Part shown: positions 1-8,184 of the stretch, piece by piece
How positions within the stretch are numbered: position 1 is the stretch's first letter
Layout of the letters: every line of letters starts with the position of its first letter
Source: DALYLB01 sp964468345
GTDB lineage: Bacteria; Acidobacteriota; Blastocatellia; RBC074
Assembly: GCA_964468345.1 (NCBI GenBank)
Contig: CAYXVZ010000002.1
Coordinates: forward strand, 124,001-188,000
Length of the DNA stretch: 64,000 bases
Direction: 5' to 3'
Notes under the pieces: generated by a model
The model's input: the letters and a program-made list of their open reading frames with translations, nothing else
What the model was told of the DNA's origin: nothing
Database searches by the model: none
Translations under genes and position numbers: made by a program

Positions 1-1164
1 GCCGGCCGCGCGAGCAAGGCGGCCCGTGATGATCGTCCCCAGGCCGCTGCCGATGGTTTCGATGAAGGAAATCGCTCCCATAATCTTTCCGGCATCCTGC
101 CGGCCGAAACTCCCGACGGCGAGCAGTTGAATCAGCACAAAGGTCCCGCCATAACCGACGCCAAACAGCCCAATAAACACGAGAGCGGTGGTTGCCGTGA
201 GTTTCAATAAAATCAGGGAGCCGAGAAACATCAGCGAGCAGCACATCACCATCACCAGGGTCTTGCGCAAGCGATCGCTGAGCCAGCCGAAGAAAAACTT
301 GCCGCCCACGCTCGCGACAAAGGTCAGCGTTTGCGCAAGATTTCCCTGTGACTCTGACAAACCGACGCGCGGCGATTTCAGATACTGAATGAACTGCTGG
401 CTGTTGGTGAAAATCGCATAAAAAATTGCGGCCGAGCACAATGCCAGCGCCCAGAATCGCAGCGTGCGAACGGCGTCCCCGAAACGCATTCCGGAAAGAT
501 CTTTCGGCGTCTCGCCATCGTTTGCCTCGCCATCCGGCGCAAGGCCCATTTCATATGGGGTTGCGCGCACAAAAGCCAGAATAACCAGCATCAGCAGCCA
601 GGCGAATGAACTCAAGATCAGAACCGCGTTCCGCCACCCAACCCGCGGGGTCAGCACCGTTGCAGCCACCGGAACCAGCATGCCGCCAAGACTTGTGCCG
701 ATTACGACAAAGCCCATTGCGCGGCCGCGCATCCGAGAAAACCAATTTGAAACAAGCACGGTCTGGATCATCAATCCGACAAGACCCAGTGAAAATCCGT
801 AGAGGACATACGCCGTCATCACATCCCGCGGGGAATCGATCCGCGAATAGGCGAATAGTCCGAGGCCGAGCAATATGCAGCCGAGCGCCATCAGATACCG
901 AAGGTTGATCCGTCCGATCAACCAGCCAACCGCCAGTGAAAACCCGCCCGCGACCCAAACCATGGCTCCCGCGGCATCTCCGATCACCTGCTGCGCTTCC
1001 GCGGGCCGGACTGCGCCCGCCGCGATCAAATCACGCAGCATGCTGCTCGTAAATGCCGGCAATCCGCCGATCGTCAGGCCGTTTCCGATCATCAATCCCA
1101 TGGTGGCAATCAGAACAATCCACCAGCCGTAAAAGATATTTTCTTTTTGTATTTTTGCTTGCAT
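1..1164 (-). CDS. MFS permease, C-terminus cut by window edge
   Basis: An open frame of 388 codons runs off the left edge without a stop, so the C-terminus is missing. It starts at the ATG read from 1164 down (MQAKIQKENIFYGWWIV). The first helix (YGWWIVLIATMGLMIG) and the basic loop WFSRMRGRAMGFVVIG near residue 140 are typical of major facilitator superfamily carriers, especially the oxalate/formate and monocarboxylate branch. About ten hydrophobic segments can be read. The substrate cannot be deduced. It diverges from the RidA/aminotransferase pair across a 171-base gap, so it may carry a substrate or product of that pair; this is inference. Confidence 0.85.
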   Translation of the reverse strand, partial: MQAKIQKENIFYGWWIVLIATMGLMIGNGLTIGGLPAFTSSMLRDLIAAGAVRPAEAQQVIGDAAGAMVWVAGGFSLAVGWLIGRINLRYLMALGCILLGLGLFAYSRIDSPRDVMTAYVLYGFSLGLVGLMIQTVLVSNWFSRMRGRAMGFVVIGTSLGGMLVPVAATVLTPRVGWRNAVLILSSFAWLLMLVILAFVRATPYEMGLAPDGEANDGETPKDLSGMRFGDAVRTLRFWALALCSAAIFYAIFTNSQQFIQYLKSPRVGLSESQGNLAQTLTFVASVGGKFFFGWLSDRLRKTLVMVMCCSLMFLGSLILLKLTATTALVFIGLFGVGYGGTFVLIQLLAVGSFGRQDAGKIMGAISFIETIGSGLGTIITGRLARAAG

Positions 1165-1224
1165 TGAAAGTAACTGAAGGTCAACTTTCTTGCGGGTTAG
1201 GCTCGATCTGCCCGAAATTTATAC

Positions 1225-1253
1225 TTGCGATTCGCTATTTGTGCGGATACTAT
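1225..1253 (+). promoter_or_regulatory. Candidate sigma-70 promoter for the RidA gene
   Basis: TTGCGA (1225-1230), a 17-base spacer and TACTAT (1248-1253) match the vegetative promoter consensus. The start of transcription would fall near 1260, about 75 bases before the RidA ATG. It lies between divergent genes. Confidence 0.45.
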
Positions 1254-1335
1254 AACCGCTGTACGCATCTGGAAACAATGTTATTCTCCTCGATCCCTTC
1301 AGACAAACTCACTGGAATCACAACAACGAATAACT

Positions 1336-1872
1336 ATGAAAACACGGAAAAAGGAATCCGAGATTTCTCGCAGAAAACTCTTGTCCGCTTCAGTCCAGAC
1401 GGCCGCGGTTGCCGCATCAACCGCAATCGCCGCGAATGCTCAGACAGTCTCAAAAGCATCGAAGGGGAAAAAGACCTCGGCGCGGTTCCTCAATCCCGAT
1501 GGGCTGTCGAAGCCCCGTGGGTACACGCACGTCGTCGAAGTAACAAGCGGTCATCCGGTCTATATCTCCGGCCAGCTGGCCCTGGATAAGGATGGCGGCA
1601 TTGTGGGCAAGGGCGATTTTCGCGCACAGGCCGTCCAGGTCTTCGAGAATTTGAAACTTGCGCTTGCCGCAGTCGGCGCGGACTTCTCGCATGTCGTGAA
1701 ATTGAATACCTACATGCTGGATATTGGAAACCTCGAAACCTTCCGAGAGGTTCGCAACCAATACATCAATGCTGAAAATCCCCCCGCAAGCACGCTTGTC
1801 GAAATTCTTCGGCTCGCCCGCCCCGATCTGCAGGTCGAAGTAGAAGCAATTGCCATCGTCCCCGCAAAATAA
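1336..1872 (+). CDS. RidA/YjgF-family protein with Tat signal
   Basis: This is a RidA-fold protein of 178 residues. RidA enzymes hydrolyse reactive enamines or imines released by PLP enzymes. The N-terminus SRRKLLSASVQTAAVAAS is a twin-arginine motif plus a hydrophobic stretch ending near an ANA-Q cleavage site, so the mature protein (about 140 residues, the usual RidA length) should be periplasmic. Family motifs include VYISGQLALDKDG and a C-terminal VEVEAIAIVP. I chose the ATG at 1336 because the frame upstream (TTG at 1225) overlaps the promoter. The gene lies 14 bases before a PLP-dependent aminotransferase that also has a Tat signal. Most RidA proteins are cytoplasmic, so export is unusual. 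Arg and Glu catalytic residues were not checked by alignment. Confidence 0.85.
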   Translation: MKTRKKESEISRRKLLSASVQTAAVAASTAIAANAQTVSKASKGKKTSARFLNPDGLSKPRGYTHVVEVTSGHPVYISGQLALDKDGGIVGKGDFRAQAVQVFENLKLALAAVGADFSHVVKLNTYMLDIGNLETFREVRNQYINAENPPASTLVEILRLARPDLQVEVEAIAIVPAK

Positions 1873-1886
1873 GCCTTACATAACAT

Positions 1887-3242
1887 ATGACGGGTCCCGC
1901 AATAAATTCCTCTCGCCGAAATTTCCTGGTCAGTTCCTCCGCCTGCGCAATGCTCGCGCCGATCTTTCGACGCGACTTGGCGGAATGGGTTCCCGCTGAA
2001 TGGCACACGCTCGAAAACGCCGCAGCGGACGATGCCTATTGGCGTATGGTCAAACGCCAGTTTTTCATTGAAGACGGGTTGATTTACATGAACTCGGGAA
2101 CCTTCGGTCCGACGCTGCGCGCCGCTTACGACGCAGTCTGTAAAAACCTGTTCGAACTCGGCGCGAATTACAACAAATCATTTCGCACAAACCTGATGGG
2201 CGATGCCGTGCCCAAATTCATTGGCCGGGTTGCGGAATTTGTCGGGGCGAAACCGGATGAAGTCGCCTTCACCAGCGGTACGACCGAAGCGATGAATTAC
2301 ATCGCAAACGGGCTGGAGCTGAAATCGGGCGATGAGGTCATCACGACAAAGCATGAGCATCTCGGCGGCGTCTATCCCTGGCTCTTGCGGGCCAAACGAA
2401 CCGGGGTAACAGTCAAACAGATCGAAATCAAGACGCCGCCCGCCAACGAGGCGGAATTGCTCGATCAGTTCGAACGCGCGATCACGCCGCGAACGCGGGT
2501 GCTGAGCTTCTGTCACATTCAATATACGGACGGCGCGATTCTGCCGGTGAAAAAAATCTGTGATATGGCGCGGCGGCGCGGCATCCTGACTGTCGTCGAC
2601 GGCGCACAGGCCATCGGCATGCTGAATTTCAAGATCAGCGACCTGGGCTGCGATTTTTATGCGGCCAGCTTTCACAAATGGCTTTCGAGCCCGTACGGCT
2701 GCGGCCTGTTATATGTTCGGGATGAAATGCGCGACCGGCTGTGGCCGACTGTCGTGCTTAGTTACAGTGGATGGAACGATGTGGATCGCGACGGAAATCC
2801 CGGCATCACCGATATCAGTTATGCGCCGAACTATCCGAAAGCATTGCTCAAGTACAGCAGTAACATCGAATACTATGGCTCGCTCTATTGGACGGTCGCG
2901 GTTGCAATGGACTTTCAAAATCTGATCGGCCGGGATCGGCTCGAAGCGCGAATCCGCTCGCTGGGGCTTCGCGTCTTGAAAGGACTATGCGATATTCCCG
3001 GCTTACAGATTCAATCACCGGAAAATCCGGCGCTGCAATCCGGCTTGATTTCCTTCCGGTTGGAAAAATGGAAGACCGACGAGTTGTTCTATGCCATCCG
3101 CAAGGACCGCAACATCGTCGGCCGCTTCATCAAGCATCCGGGAATGAATTTCGACGTGAATCGTTTCTCGACGCATATATTCAATATGACCGAAGACGTC
3201 GACGCCGCGATCGCCGCCGTTCGGGAAAAAGTAAAAGCGTAG
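1887..3242 (+). CDS. Class V aminotransferase-like PLP enzyme, Tat-exported
   Basis: A fold-type I PLP enzyme of 451 residues resembling isopenicillin-N epimerase and cysteine desulfurase-like proteins. Visible motifs are FTSGTTEAMNYIANG (cofactor phosphate binding), VVDGAQAIG (Asp contacting the pyridine nitrogen) and AASFHKWLSSPYG, where Lys264 should form the Schiff base. The N-terminus SSRRNFLVSSSACAM is a twin-arginine signal, which fits export of a folded, cofactor-loaded enzyme. There is no clear Shine-Dalgarno sequence. It follows the RidA gene by 14 bases in the same direction, so the two are probably co-transcribed: the aminotransferase would make an enamine or imine that RidA removes. 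The substrate is unknown; an amino acid or peptidoglycan-derived amine is possible. Confidence 0.85.
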   Translation: MTGPAINSSRRNFLVSSSACAMLAPIFRRDLAEWVPAEWHTLENAAADDAYWRMVKRQFFIEDGLIYMNSGTFGPTLRAAYDAVCKNLFELGANYNKSFRTNLMGDAVPKFIGRVAEFVGAKPDEVAFTSGTTEAMNYIANGLELKSGDEVITTKHEHLGGVYPWLLRAKRTGVTVKQIEIKTPPANEAELLDQFERAITPRTRVLSFCHIQYTDGAILPVKKICDMARRRGILTVVDGAQAIGMLNFKISDLGCDFYAASFHKWLSSPYGCGLLYVRDEMRDRLWPTVVLSYSGWNDVDRDGNPGITDISYAPNYPKALLKYSSNIEYYGSLYWTVAVAMDFQNLIGRDRLEARIRSLGLRVLKGLCDIPGLQIQSPENPALQSGLISFRLEKWKTDELFYAIRKDRNIVGRFIKHPGMNFDVNRFSTHIFNMTEDVDAAIAAVREKVKA

Positions 3243-3255
3243 TTTCACAAAGCAG

Positions 3256-3323
3256 GCCACAAATCAACACCAATAGGCACGAATGATCCAAGACATTCGT
3301 GCCTATTGGTGTTGATTTGTGGC
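3256..3323. repeat. Perfect 30-bp inverted repeat
   Basis: Arms 3256-3285 and 3294-3323 are exact reverse complements with an 8-base loop. It sits just after the aminotransferase stop codon and before the GNAT gene. It could act as a terminator or mRNA stabiliser. No second copy is present in the window. Confidence 0.85.
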
Positions 3324-3354
3324 AAAATCTCCTTGATCGTTTAACCTGTCATCT

Positions 3355-3843
3355 ATGAGCACATCCGTCGAAATCAGAAACGCTACCATTGAGGATGTTC
3401 CGCTGATTCTGGAATTCATCAAAGGCCTGGCCGAATACGAAAAGCTCGCGCACGAGGTCACAGCCACGGAAGAGATCCTGCGGAAAACCCTGTTCGGCTC
3501 ACGCCCGGCGGCGGAAGTCGTGATCTGCCATTGCGAAGGAGCGCCGGCAGGCTTCGCCCTTTTCTTTCATAATTACTCGACCTTTCTCGGTAAGCCCGGA
3601 ATTTATCTCGAAGACCTGTTCGTCAAACCCGAGTTTCGCGGCAAGGGTCTGGGCCGGGCGCTGCTCATCTATCTCGCGCGCCTGGCCGTCGAGCGCGACT
3701 GTGGACGATTTGAATGGTCTGTCCTCGATTGGAACGAACCGGCAATCGGATTTTATAAAAGCCTCGGCGCGGTTCCCAAAGATGACTGGACCATCTTTCG
3801 CGTAAGCGGGGATGCCCTCACGCAACTCGCGGCCATGGAATGA
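3355..3843 (+). CDS. GNAT-family N-acetyltransferase
   Basis: An acetyl-CoA-dependent N-acetyltransferase of 162 residues. The core is typical of GNATs: a beta-strand then EDLFVKPEFRGKGLGRALL, which contains the R/Q-x-x-G-x-G/A pyrophosphate loop (RGKGLG), followed by FEWSVLDWNEPAIGFYKSLG. The LDWN-x-PAIGFYKSLGA tail and N-terminal EFIKGLAEYEKL match the diamine (spermidine/spermine-like) acetyltransferase branch, so a polyamine or thialysine-type substrate is plausible but unproven. It stands alone between two intergenic palindromes. No convincing ribosome binding site precedes the ATG. Confidence 0.88.
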   Translation: MSTSVEIRNATIEDVPLILEFIKGLAEYEKLAHEVTATEEILRKTLFGSRPAAEVVICHCEGAPAGFALFFHNYSTFLGKPGIYLEDLFVKPEFRGKGLGRALLIYLARLAVERDCGRFEWSVLDWNEPAIGFYKSLGAVPKDDWTIFRVSGDALTQLAAME

Positions 3844-3939
3844 TTGCAATGAAATGGCGAGTCAGACAGCCATCTGGACGGATCGCGAACAATCCAGTAC
3901 CATTTTGCCTCTCATGTCCCTGATTCATTGGACGTTTCT

Positions 3940-4006
3940 CCCGCGAAGTCACACGAAGGAGCACAAAGTGCGACATTCTTCGTGCTCCTTCGTGTGACTT
4001 CGCGGG
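3940..4006. repeat. Inverted repeat of the CACGAAG family
   Basis: Arms 3940-3968 and 3978-4006 pair over 29 bases with one mismatch. The arm is built of CACGAAGG/GAGCACGAAG-like units that recur at 17.8, 19.2, 55.2, 56.35 and 59.6 kb. It ends 18 bases before the next gene. Confidence 0.8.
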
Positions 4007-4024
4007 TAAACGCTTTCTGCTTCT

Positions 4025-5077
4025 ATGAGTATGCAAGATCGAAGAACCTTCTTATCCGCGGTCGGCGCGGCAACGGCGGCGCCTTTTTTATCGGGTGAAT
4101 CGAGCGCATCATTGCCTGCCCTGATTCGCCCGCGCAGATTGATGCCGGGCGATCTGGTGGGATTGATCACTCCGGCGACGCCGGCCTCGAATCCCGATTC
4201 GCTCAAAACGGTCGAGCGCACCGTCGAATATTTCGGTCTGCGGCCGAAATGGGGGCGCAACGTGGGGAAAAAGGCCGGCTATTTCGGCAACCCCATCGAA
4301 GGCCGCGTCGAAGACCTGCACGCCATGTTTCGCGACCCGGAAGTGAAAGGCGTGATCTGCATCAGCGGCGGATACGGCGCGCCGCAACTGCTCGATCGGA
4401 TCGACTACGATCTGATCCGGCGAAATCCCAAGGTATTCGTCGGCTACAGCGATATCACGGCGCTGCATCTGGCCATTCATCAGAAAACAGGGCTTGTCAC
4501 ATTTCATGGTCCCAACTGGCTCTCGTCCTTCACGGAATATTCGCAGTCCTATTTCCGCAAAGCGCTTTTTAACAGCGATCCGATCGGAACCATTCGCAAT
4601 CCGGACGAGACCAACAAACTGCGGCCGCGGCATACGGTCCGCACAATTCGGCCCGGCAAGGCCACGGGACGCCTGATCGGAGGCAATCTGACGCTGATCT
4701 CGACCACAATGGGCACGCCTTATGAAATCGACACGCGCGGCGCGATTCTCTTTCTCGAAGACATCGGCGAAGAGCCGTATCGGATCGATCGCATGCTGAC
4801 GCAGTTGCGGTTGGCCGGGAAACTGCAACAGGCGGCAGGCATCGTCTTCGGCGAATGCGTGGACTGCACGCCCAGCGATTTCAAGCCCTTCGTGGCAGCG
4901 GGCTTTTCGCTCGGCGAGGTCCTGGACGCCATCCTGGGCGATCTAAAAATCCCCGTCTTCTTCGGCCTGACCATCGGCCACTCATCGGATCAAGCCACGA
5001 TTCCCATCGGACTGAACGCGACCCTGGATGCGGATCAAGGCGTGATCGAAATCGCGGAACGATGCATGAGTGAGTAG
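4025..5077 (+). CDS. LD-carboxypeptidase (peptidase S66), probably exported
   Basis: A serine peptidase of the LdcA/MccF fold, 350 residues, which removes the terminal D-Ala from tetrapeptide stems of murein or a related L,D-peptide. Ser142 in VGYSDITALHLAIH is the expected nucleophile, while Glu in ILFLEDIGEEPYRIDRM and His in LTIGHSSDQATIPIG complete the Ser-Glu-His triad. The N-terminal motif DRRTFLSAVGAATAAPFLSG looks like a twin-arginine signal. Known LdcA enzymes that recycle murein are cytoplasmic, so the signal suggests a periplasmic form. A second in-frame ATG two codons downstream (4031) could be the start. The gene is monocistronic and faces the beta-propeller gene. Confidence 0.88.
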   Translation: MSMQDRRTFLSAVGAATAAPFLSGESSASLPALIRPRRLMPGDLVGLITPATPASNPDSLKTVERTVEYFGLRPKWGRNVGKKAGYFGNPIEGRVEDLHAMFRDPEVKGVICISGGYGAPQLLDRIDYDLIRRNPKVFVGYSDITALHLAIHQKTGLVTFHGPNWLSSFTEYSQSYFRKALFNSDPIGTIRNPDETNKLRPRHTVRTIRPGKATGRLIGGNLTLISTTMGTPYEIDTRGAILFLEDIGEEPYRIDRMLTQLRLAGKLQQAAGIVFGECVDCTPSDFKPFVAAGFSLGEVLDAILGDLKIPVFFGLTIGHSSDQATIPIGLNATLDADQGVIEIAERCMSE

Positions 5078-5090
5078 GAAGAAAAAAAGG

Positions 5091-5175
5091 AAATCAAAAG
5101 GCAAAAGGCAAATATCAAAGGGCAAAAGTGATTCTGACTTTTGCCCTTTGATATTTGCCTTTTGCCTTTTGATTT
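5091..5175. repeat. Long inverted repeat of the GGCAAAA family
   Basis: Two perfect 38-base arms (5091-5128 and 5138-5175) made of alternating TCAAAAGG and CAAATATC units enclose a 9-base loop. It lies between convergent genes and is A/T-rich on both ends, so it could terminate both. Related copies occur near 15.1, 31.4, 41.5 and 51.2 kb. Confidence 0.9.
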
Positions 5176-5187
5176 TCTTCTCTCTCG

Positions 5188-6459
5188 CTACTTCCCTTTC
5201 ACGTCATACGCCGTGAGCATTCCCTGATTGCGAATATACAACTTTCCGCCTGCAACCACCGGGTGCGCCCAGCTCGGCTTGCCCTGGTCCTGAATGTTGA
5301 AGCGTCCCTTTTCGACATAAGCCTGCGGATTCGCTTCGGCGAGGCCGACGATATTGTCTTCCCCGAAGAGATACAGCATACCGTCCGCGTAGGTGATCGA
5401 GCCCTTGCCGACGCTGCGATTTTTCCACATCGTCTTGCCCGTGTTGAATTCGATGCAGGTCAGAATTGCGTTCGAAAAGCCATACAGATAACCGTTGACG
5501 AGAACGACTCCGCCATGATGGTTCTGCATTTCCTTCGTGAAATACGCTTCCTGGGCTTTGACGAGGCCACCCTGCGCGTTGAGATTCAACAATGCAGCGC
5601 CCGTGCCGTAGGCCGATGTGAAAAACACCTTGTTATCGGCGTAAACAGGCGTCGAGCAGTTCGCCGTGCCATTGGCCGGGCTCTTGTGGGACCACATCAG
5701 CTTGCCGTCGCTCGCCCGAACTCCGACCGCCGCGCTGTCGGTAAAATTCATGATGGTGCGCACGCCGCCGATATCGGCAACGATGCACGAGGCATAACCC
5801 GCGCCATCGCTCAAATCGCTGGTTTTCCATACCAGATTGCCGTTCGCCTTATCCAGCGAAACAATGCTCGCGCCGTTACCGCCCGGCGTGACAATGACCC
5901 GGTTGCCATCGATCAACGGCGATTCGCTGATCAGCCAGCGAGGGTTGTCTCCGCCGTATTCGCGCAGGATATTCTTGCTCCACACCCGCTGGCCGTTCGC
6001 GGCGCGCAGGCATGCGAGATCGCCATTTTCCGTCAGCACATAGATGAGATCGCCATCCACGGTCGGCGTTGAACGAGGCCCGTTGCCTCGGCCCTCAGTC
6101 AATTTGGGACCGAGAGAGGCCTGCCAGATGGCCTTCCCGTCCGCGCGATTGAGACAGAAAACAGCGCTGGCGGAAGCCGTGGTTCCCTGCACATAAATCC
6201 GATCTCCCTTGATCGCCATCGATCCGTATCCTTCGCCGAGGTTCGAGATCGACCAGGATTGCGAGGGTCCGTTTGCCGGCCACTGTTTCAGAAATCCGGT
6301 CTCCCGCGACAGGCCCGTGCGTTCCGGTCCCCGCCACTGCGGCCAATCTCCAGGCCCCGCCGGCAGGCTGCTTGTCTTCGCCGATGGCTTCAAGACAGGA
6401 ACCAACAGCACGCTTCCCAGTACGCCCAACAGCACGATTGCCATCAAACGATTGATCAT
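5188..6459 (-). CDS. Secreted PQQ-type beta-propeller protein
   Basis: A protein of 423 residues built of PQQ/BamB-like beta-propeller blades, recognisable from repeated segments such as WQASLGPKLTEG, LACLRAANGQRVWSKN and LVWKTSDLSDGAG. It begins with a signal sequence (MINRLMAIVLLGVLGSVLL) and the DWPQWRGPERTG opening common in secreted propellers of Acidobacteriota and Planctomycetota. No dehydrogenase catalytic residues or c-type haem motif are seen, so it is more likely a scaffold or binding protein than an enzyme. I chose the ATG at 6459 because GGAAGGAG lies just upstream and the signal peptide begins there; a longer frame up to 6609 exists. A good promoter lies at 6661-6688. Confidence 0.8.
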   Translation of the reverse strand: MINRLMAIVLLGVLGSVLLVPVLKPSAKTSSLPAGPGDWPQWRGPERTGLSRETGFLKQWPANGPSQSWSISNLGEGYGSMAIKGDRIYVQGTTASASAVFCLNRADGKAIWQASLGPKLTEGRGNGPRSTPTVDGDLIYVLTENGDLACLRAANGQRVWSKNILREYGGDNPRWLISESPLIDGNRVIVTPGGNGASIVSLDKANGNLVWKTSDLSDGAGYASCIVADIGGVRTIMNFTDSAAVGVRASDGKLMWSHKSPANGTANCSTPVYADNKVFFTSAYGTGAALLNLNAQGGLVKAQEAYFTKEMQNHHGGVVLVNGYLYGFSNAILTCIEFNTGKTMWKNRSVGKGSITYADGMLYLFGEDNIVGLAEANPQAYVEKGRFNIQDQGKPSWAHPVVAGGKLYIRNQGMLTAYDVKGK

Positions 6460-6996
6460 GTTTCCAATCTCCTTCCCGAGATAAAAGAATTCGAGCTTCG
6501 TCCATTCAATAGAGTTTTGCGGGCTTGCTTTCCAACGACCTTTGCCTGCAACGCGCGAGGTCTTCGTCGCAGAGGATACAATTGTCTCTGAATTCCCGCT
6601 TGCACGCAAAGGACCCGCTTGCCTTCCTGTTTCGCCGTCACAAAATTGGCCTTTTTTTAGATTGTAAATTCATAGAAAAATATCACAATCGTTGAGAGAA
6701 GATTAATTAGAAACATGCGCCAGAATTGTGTTTCCCGGGTATAATGCATTCAGTAACAATTACGTATCGGTCAAGCCGAACCACTGTAGCAAAATAGCTA
6801 GCGCAAGACCGAGATCCAACCACAGCCATTGAGATTCCGGCGAAGAGTCCGAGATCCCCCTCTCGCTTGATCGGAACCTGCCGCATTTTGTGGCGGGACG
6901 CGCGAAGAGGGCGCAAGAATGACTCTACGCGACCGTTCGAACAATGGAATCGAACGAGAAATAAAGGGTTCTGAATATCGTTAAGGAGATTCAGTA
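6460..6996. other. Divergent intergenic region with two long leaders
   Basis: A 537-base gap between the divergent beta-propeller and M48 genes. It holds a strong minus-strand promoter (6661-6688). On the plus strand it holds a GGGTATAATGC sequence (about 6738-6747) whose hexamer could be a -10 box, though no matching -35 is seen. The same GGGTATAATGC recurs upstream of the LysR gene (22568). The roughly 250 bases from 6750 to the M48 start contain short complementary segments (CCGC/GCGG near 6880) but no riboswitch class I recognise. No convincing coding frame is present. Confidence 0.6.
6661..6688 (-). promoter_or_regulatory. Candidate sigma-70 promoter for the beta-propeller gene
   Basis: Read on the minus strand: TTGTGA (6688-6683), a 16-base A/T-rich spacer and TACAAT (6666-6661). 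It would give a leader of about 195 bases before the ATG at 6459. Confidence 0.5.
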
Positions 6997-8118
6997 ATGA
7001 AAACATCGTCAAGTAAATCGTTCTGCCTGCATCCTCGGGTTGTTCTCCCGTGGCTGACGATCAGCCTGCTGCTGCTGGCGTCGCCCGCATTTTCACAGAA
7101 TAAGCCGCAAACGGCACCGACACCTGCACCCAAAAAGCAGCCGCTTTCCGAAAACGAAAATCCTGAGTTGATCGGCAAACGGAACATCAACAAGCTTCAG
7201 GTCAATTTTTACAGCTATGATAAGGAGGTCGCGATCGGGCGCAGCTTTGCGCAGGAAGTCGATCGATCGGCCAAGCTGGTCGAAGACCCTGTGATCGCGG
7301 AATACATCAACAAGGTCGGCCAGAATCTGGTGCTGCACTCGGACGCGAAAGTTCCTTTCACGATCAAGGTGATCGACGCCGACGAAATCAATGCCTTCGC
7401 CCTGCCGGGCGGATTTTTCTATGTCAACAAGGGGCTGATTCTCGCGGCGGACAATGAGGCGGAGTTGGCCGGCCCGATGTCCCACGAAATCGCACACGTC
7501 GCGGCGCGCCATGGCGTCGAGCAGGCTTCGAAGGGACAGATCGTGAACTGGGGTTCGCTGCCCCTGATCTTCCTGGGCGGCTGGGGCGGATTTGCCGCGC
7601 GGCAGGCCGCGAGCCTCGCGATCCCGATGGGCTTTTTAAAGTTCGGCCGCAGCGCCGAGTACGAAGCCGATATGCTCGGGGTGCAATATCTGTGGGCCGC
7701 AGGCTATGATCCGCACGCGATGTCCACCTTCTTCGAAAAACTGCAGGCGCAGGAAAAGAAGAAGCCGGGCACGATTGCACAGATTTTCAGTACCCACCCG
7801 ATGGTTGGGGATCGCATCGAGAAGGTGAACTCCCTGATCGCGCGTTTTCCGGAGCGCGGCGAATACACGCTCAATACCTCGGAATTCACGCTCGTCAAAA
7901 ACCGGCTGATCGCCTTCAGCAACACGCGCGCGACCGGCGGCCGCGGCGGCGTCGTTTCGGAAGCCGACAGCAAACGGCCCACGCTCAAGAAACGCCAGCC
8001 CGGACAGCCGGAAGGCACCGATGCCGGCGGCACGGCGGCGCCGGCCGATCAGAAACCGGCCGAGCGGCCGACGCTTCGCAAGAGCGGAGAGTCTTCGTCG
8101 AAGCCGAACAACAACTAA
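6997..8118 (+). CDS. M48-family zinc metalloprotease, exported
   Basis: A 373-residue M48 peptidase of the BepA/LoiP type that acts in the periplasm, usually on misfolded envelope proteins. It has a signal peptide ending in LLLASPAFSQ, the zinc motif HEIAH (His163, Glu164, His167) and the downstream ligand Glu221 in RSAEYEADMLG. The segment INAFALPGGFFYVNKG upstream of the zinc site is also diagnostic. The last 75 residues are low-complexity and contain two copies of RPTLKK/RPTLRK, an unusual basic, probably disordered tail. GGAG lies 11 bases before the ATG. It stands alone and ends in a hairpin terminator at 8141. Confidence 0.92.
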   Translation: MKTSSSKSFCLHPRVVLPWLTISLLLLASPAFSQNKPQTAPTPAPKKQPLSENENPELIGKRNINKLQVNFYSYDKEVAIGRSFAQEVDRSAKLVEDPVIAEYINKVGQNLVLHSDAKVPFTIKVIDADEINAFALPGGFFYVNKGLILAADNEAELAGPMSHEIAHVAARHGVEQASKGQIVNWGSLPLIFLGGWGGFAARQAASLAIPMGFLKFGRSAEYEADMLGVQYLWAAGYDPHAMSTFFEKLQAQEKKKPGTIAQIFSTHPMVGDRIEKVNSLIARFPERGEYTLNTSEFTLVKNRLIAFSNTRATGGRGGVVSEADSKRPTLKKRQPGQPEGTDAGGTAAPADQKPAERPTLRKSGESSSKPNNN

Positions 8119-8140
8119 ACTTTCAAACCGGCATCCGGGA

Positions 8141-8177
8141 AAAGGCGAGACTGCGAGCAGTCTCGCCTTTTTTCTTT
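8141..8177 (+). terminator. Rho-independent terminator after M48 gene
   Basis: A stem AAAGGCGAGACTGC / GCAGTCTCGCCTTT (8141-8154 and 8157-8170) is followed by a T-rich run to 8177. The left edge carries A's, so it could also work on the minus strand. Confidence 0.85.
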
Positions 8178-8184
8178 TCCATTC

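Noticed and set aside
551..958. Antisense-frame 135-residue ORF over the MFS gene
   Set aside because: The residue pattern is a shadow of the MFS gene, which is read from 1164 down with clear helices.
5091..5175. CRISPR array from the GGCAAAA repeats
   Set aside because: The units are adjacent and form one inverted repeat; there are no spacers of constant length and no cas genes.
6750..6996. c-di-GMP or c-di-AMP riboswitch before the M48 gene
   Set aside because: Conserved segments of these classes could not be matched, so no class is assigned.
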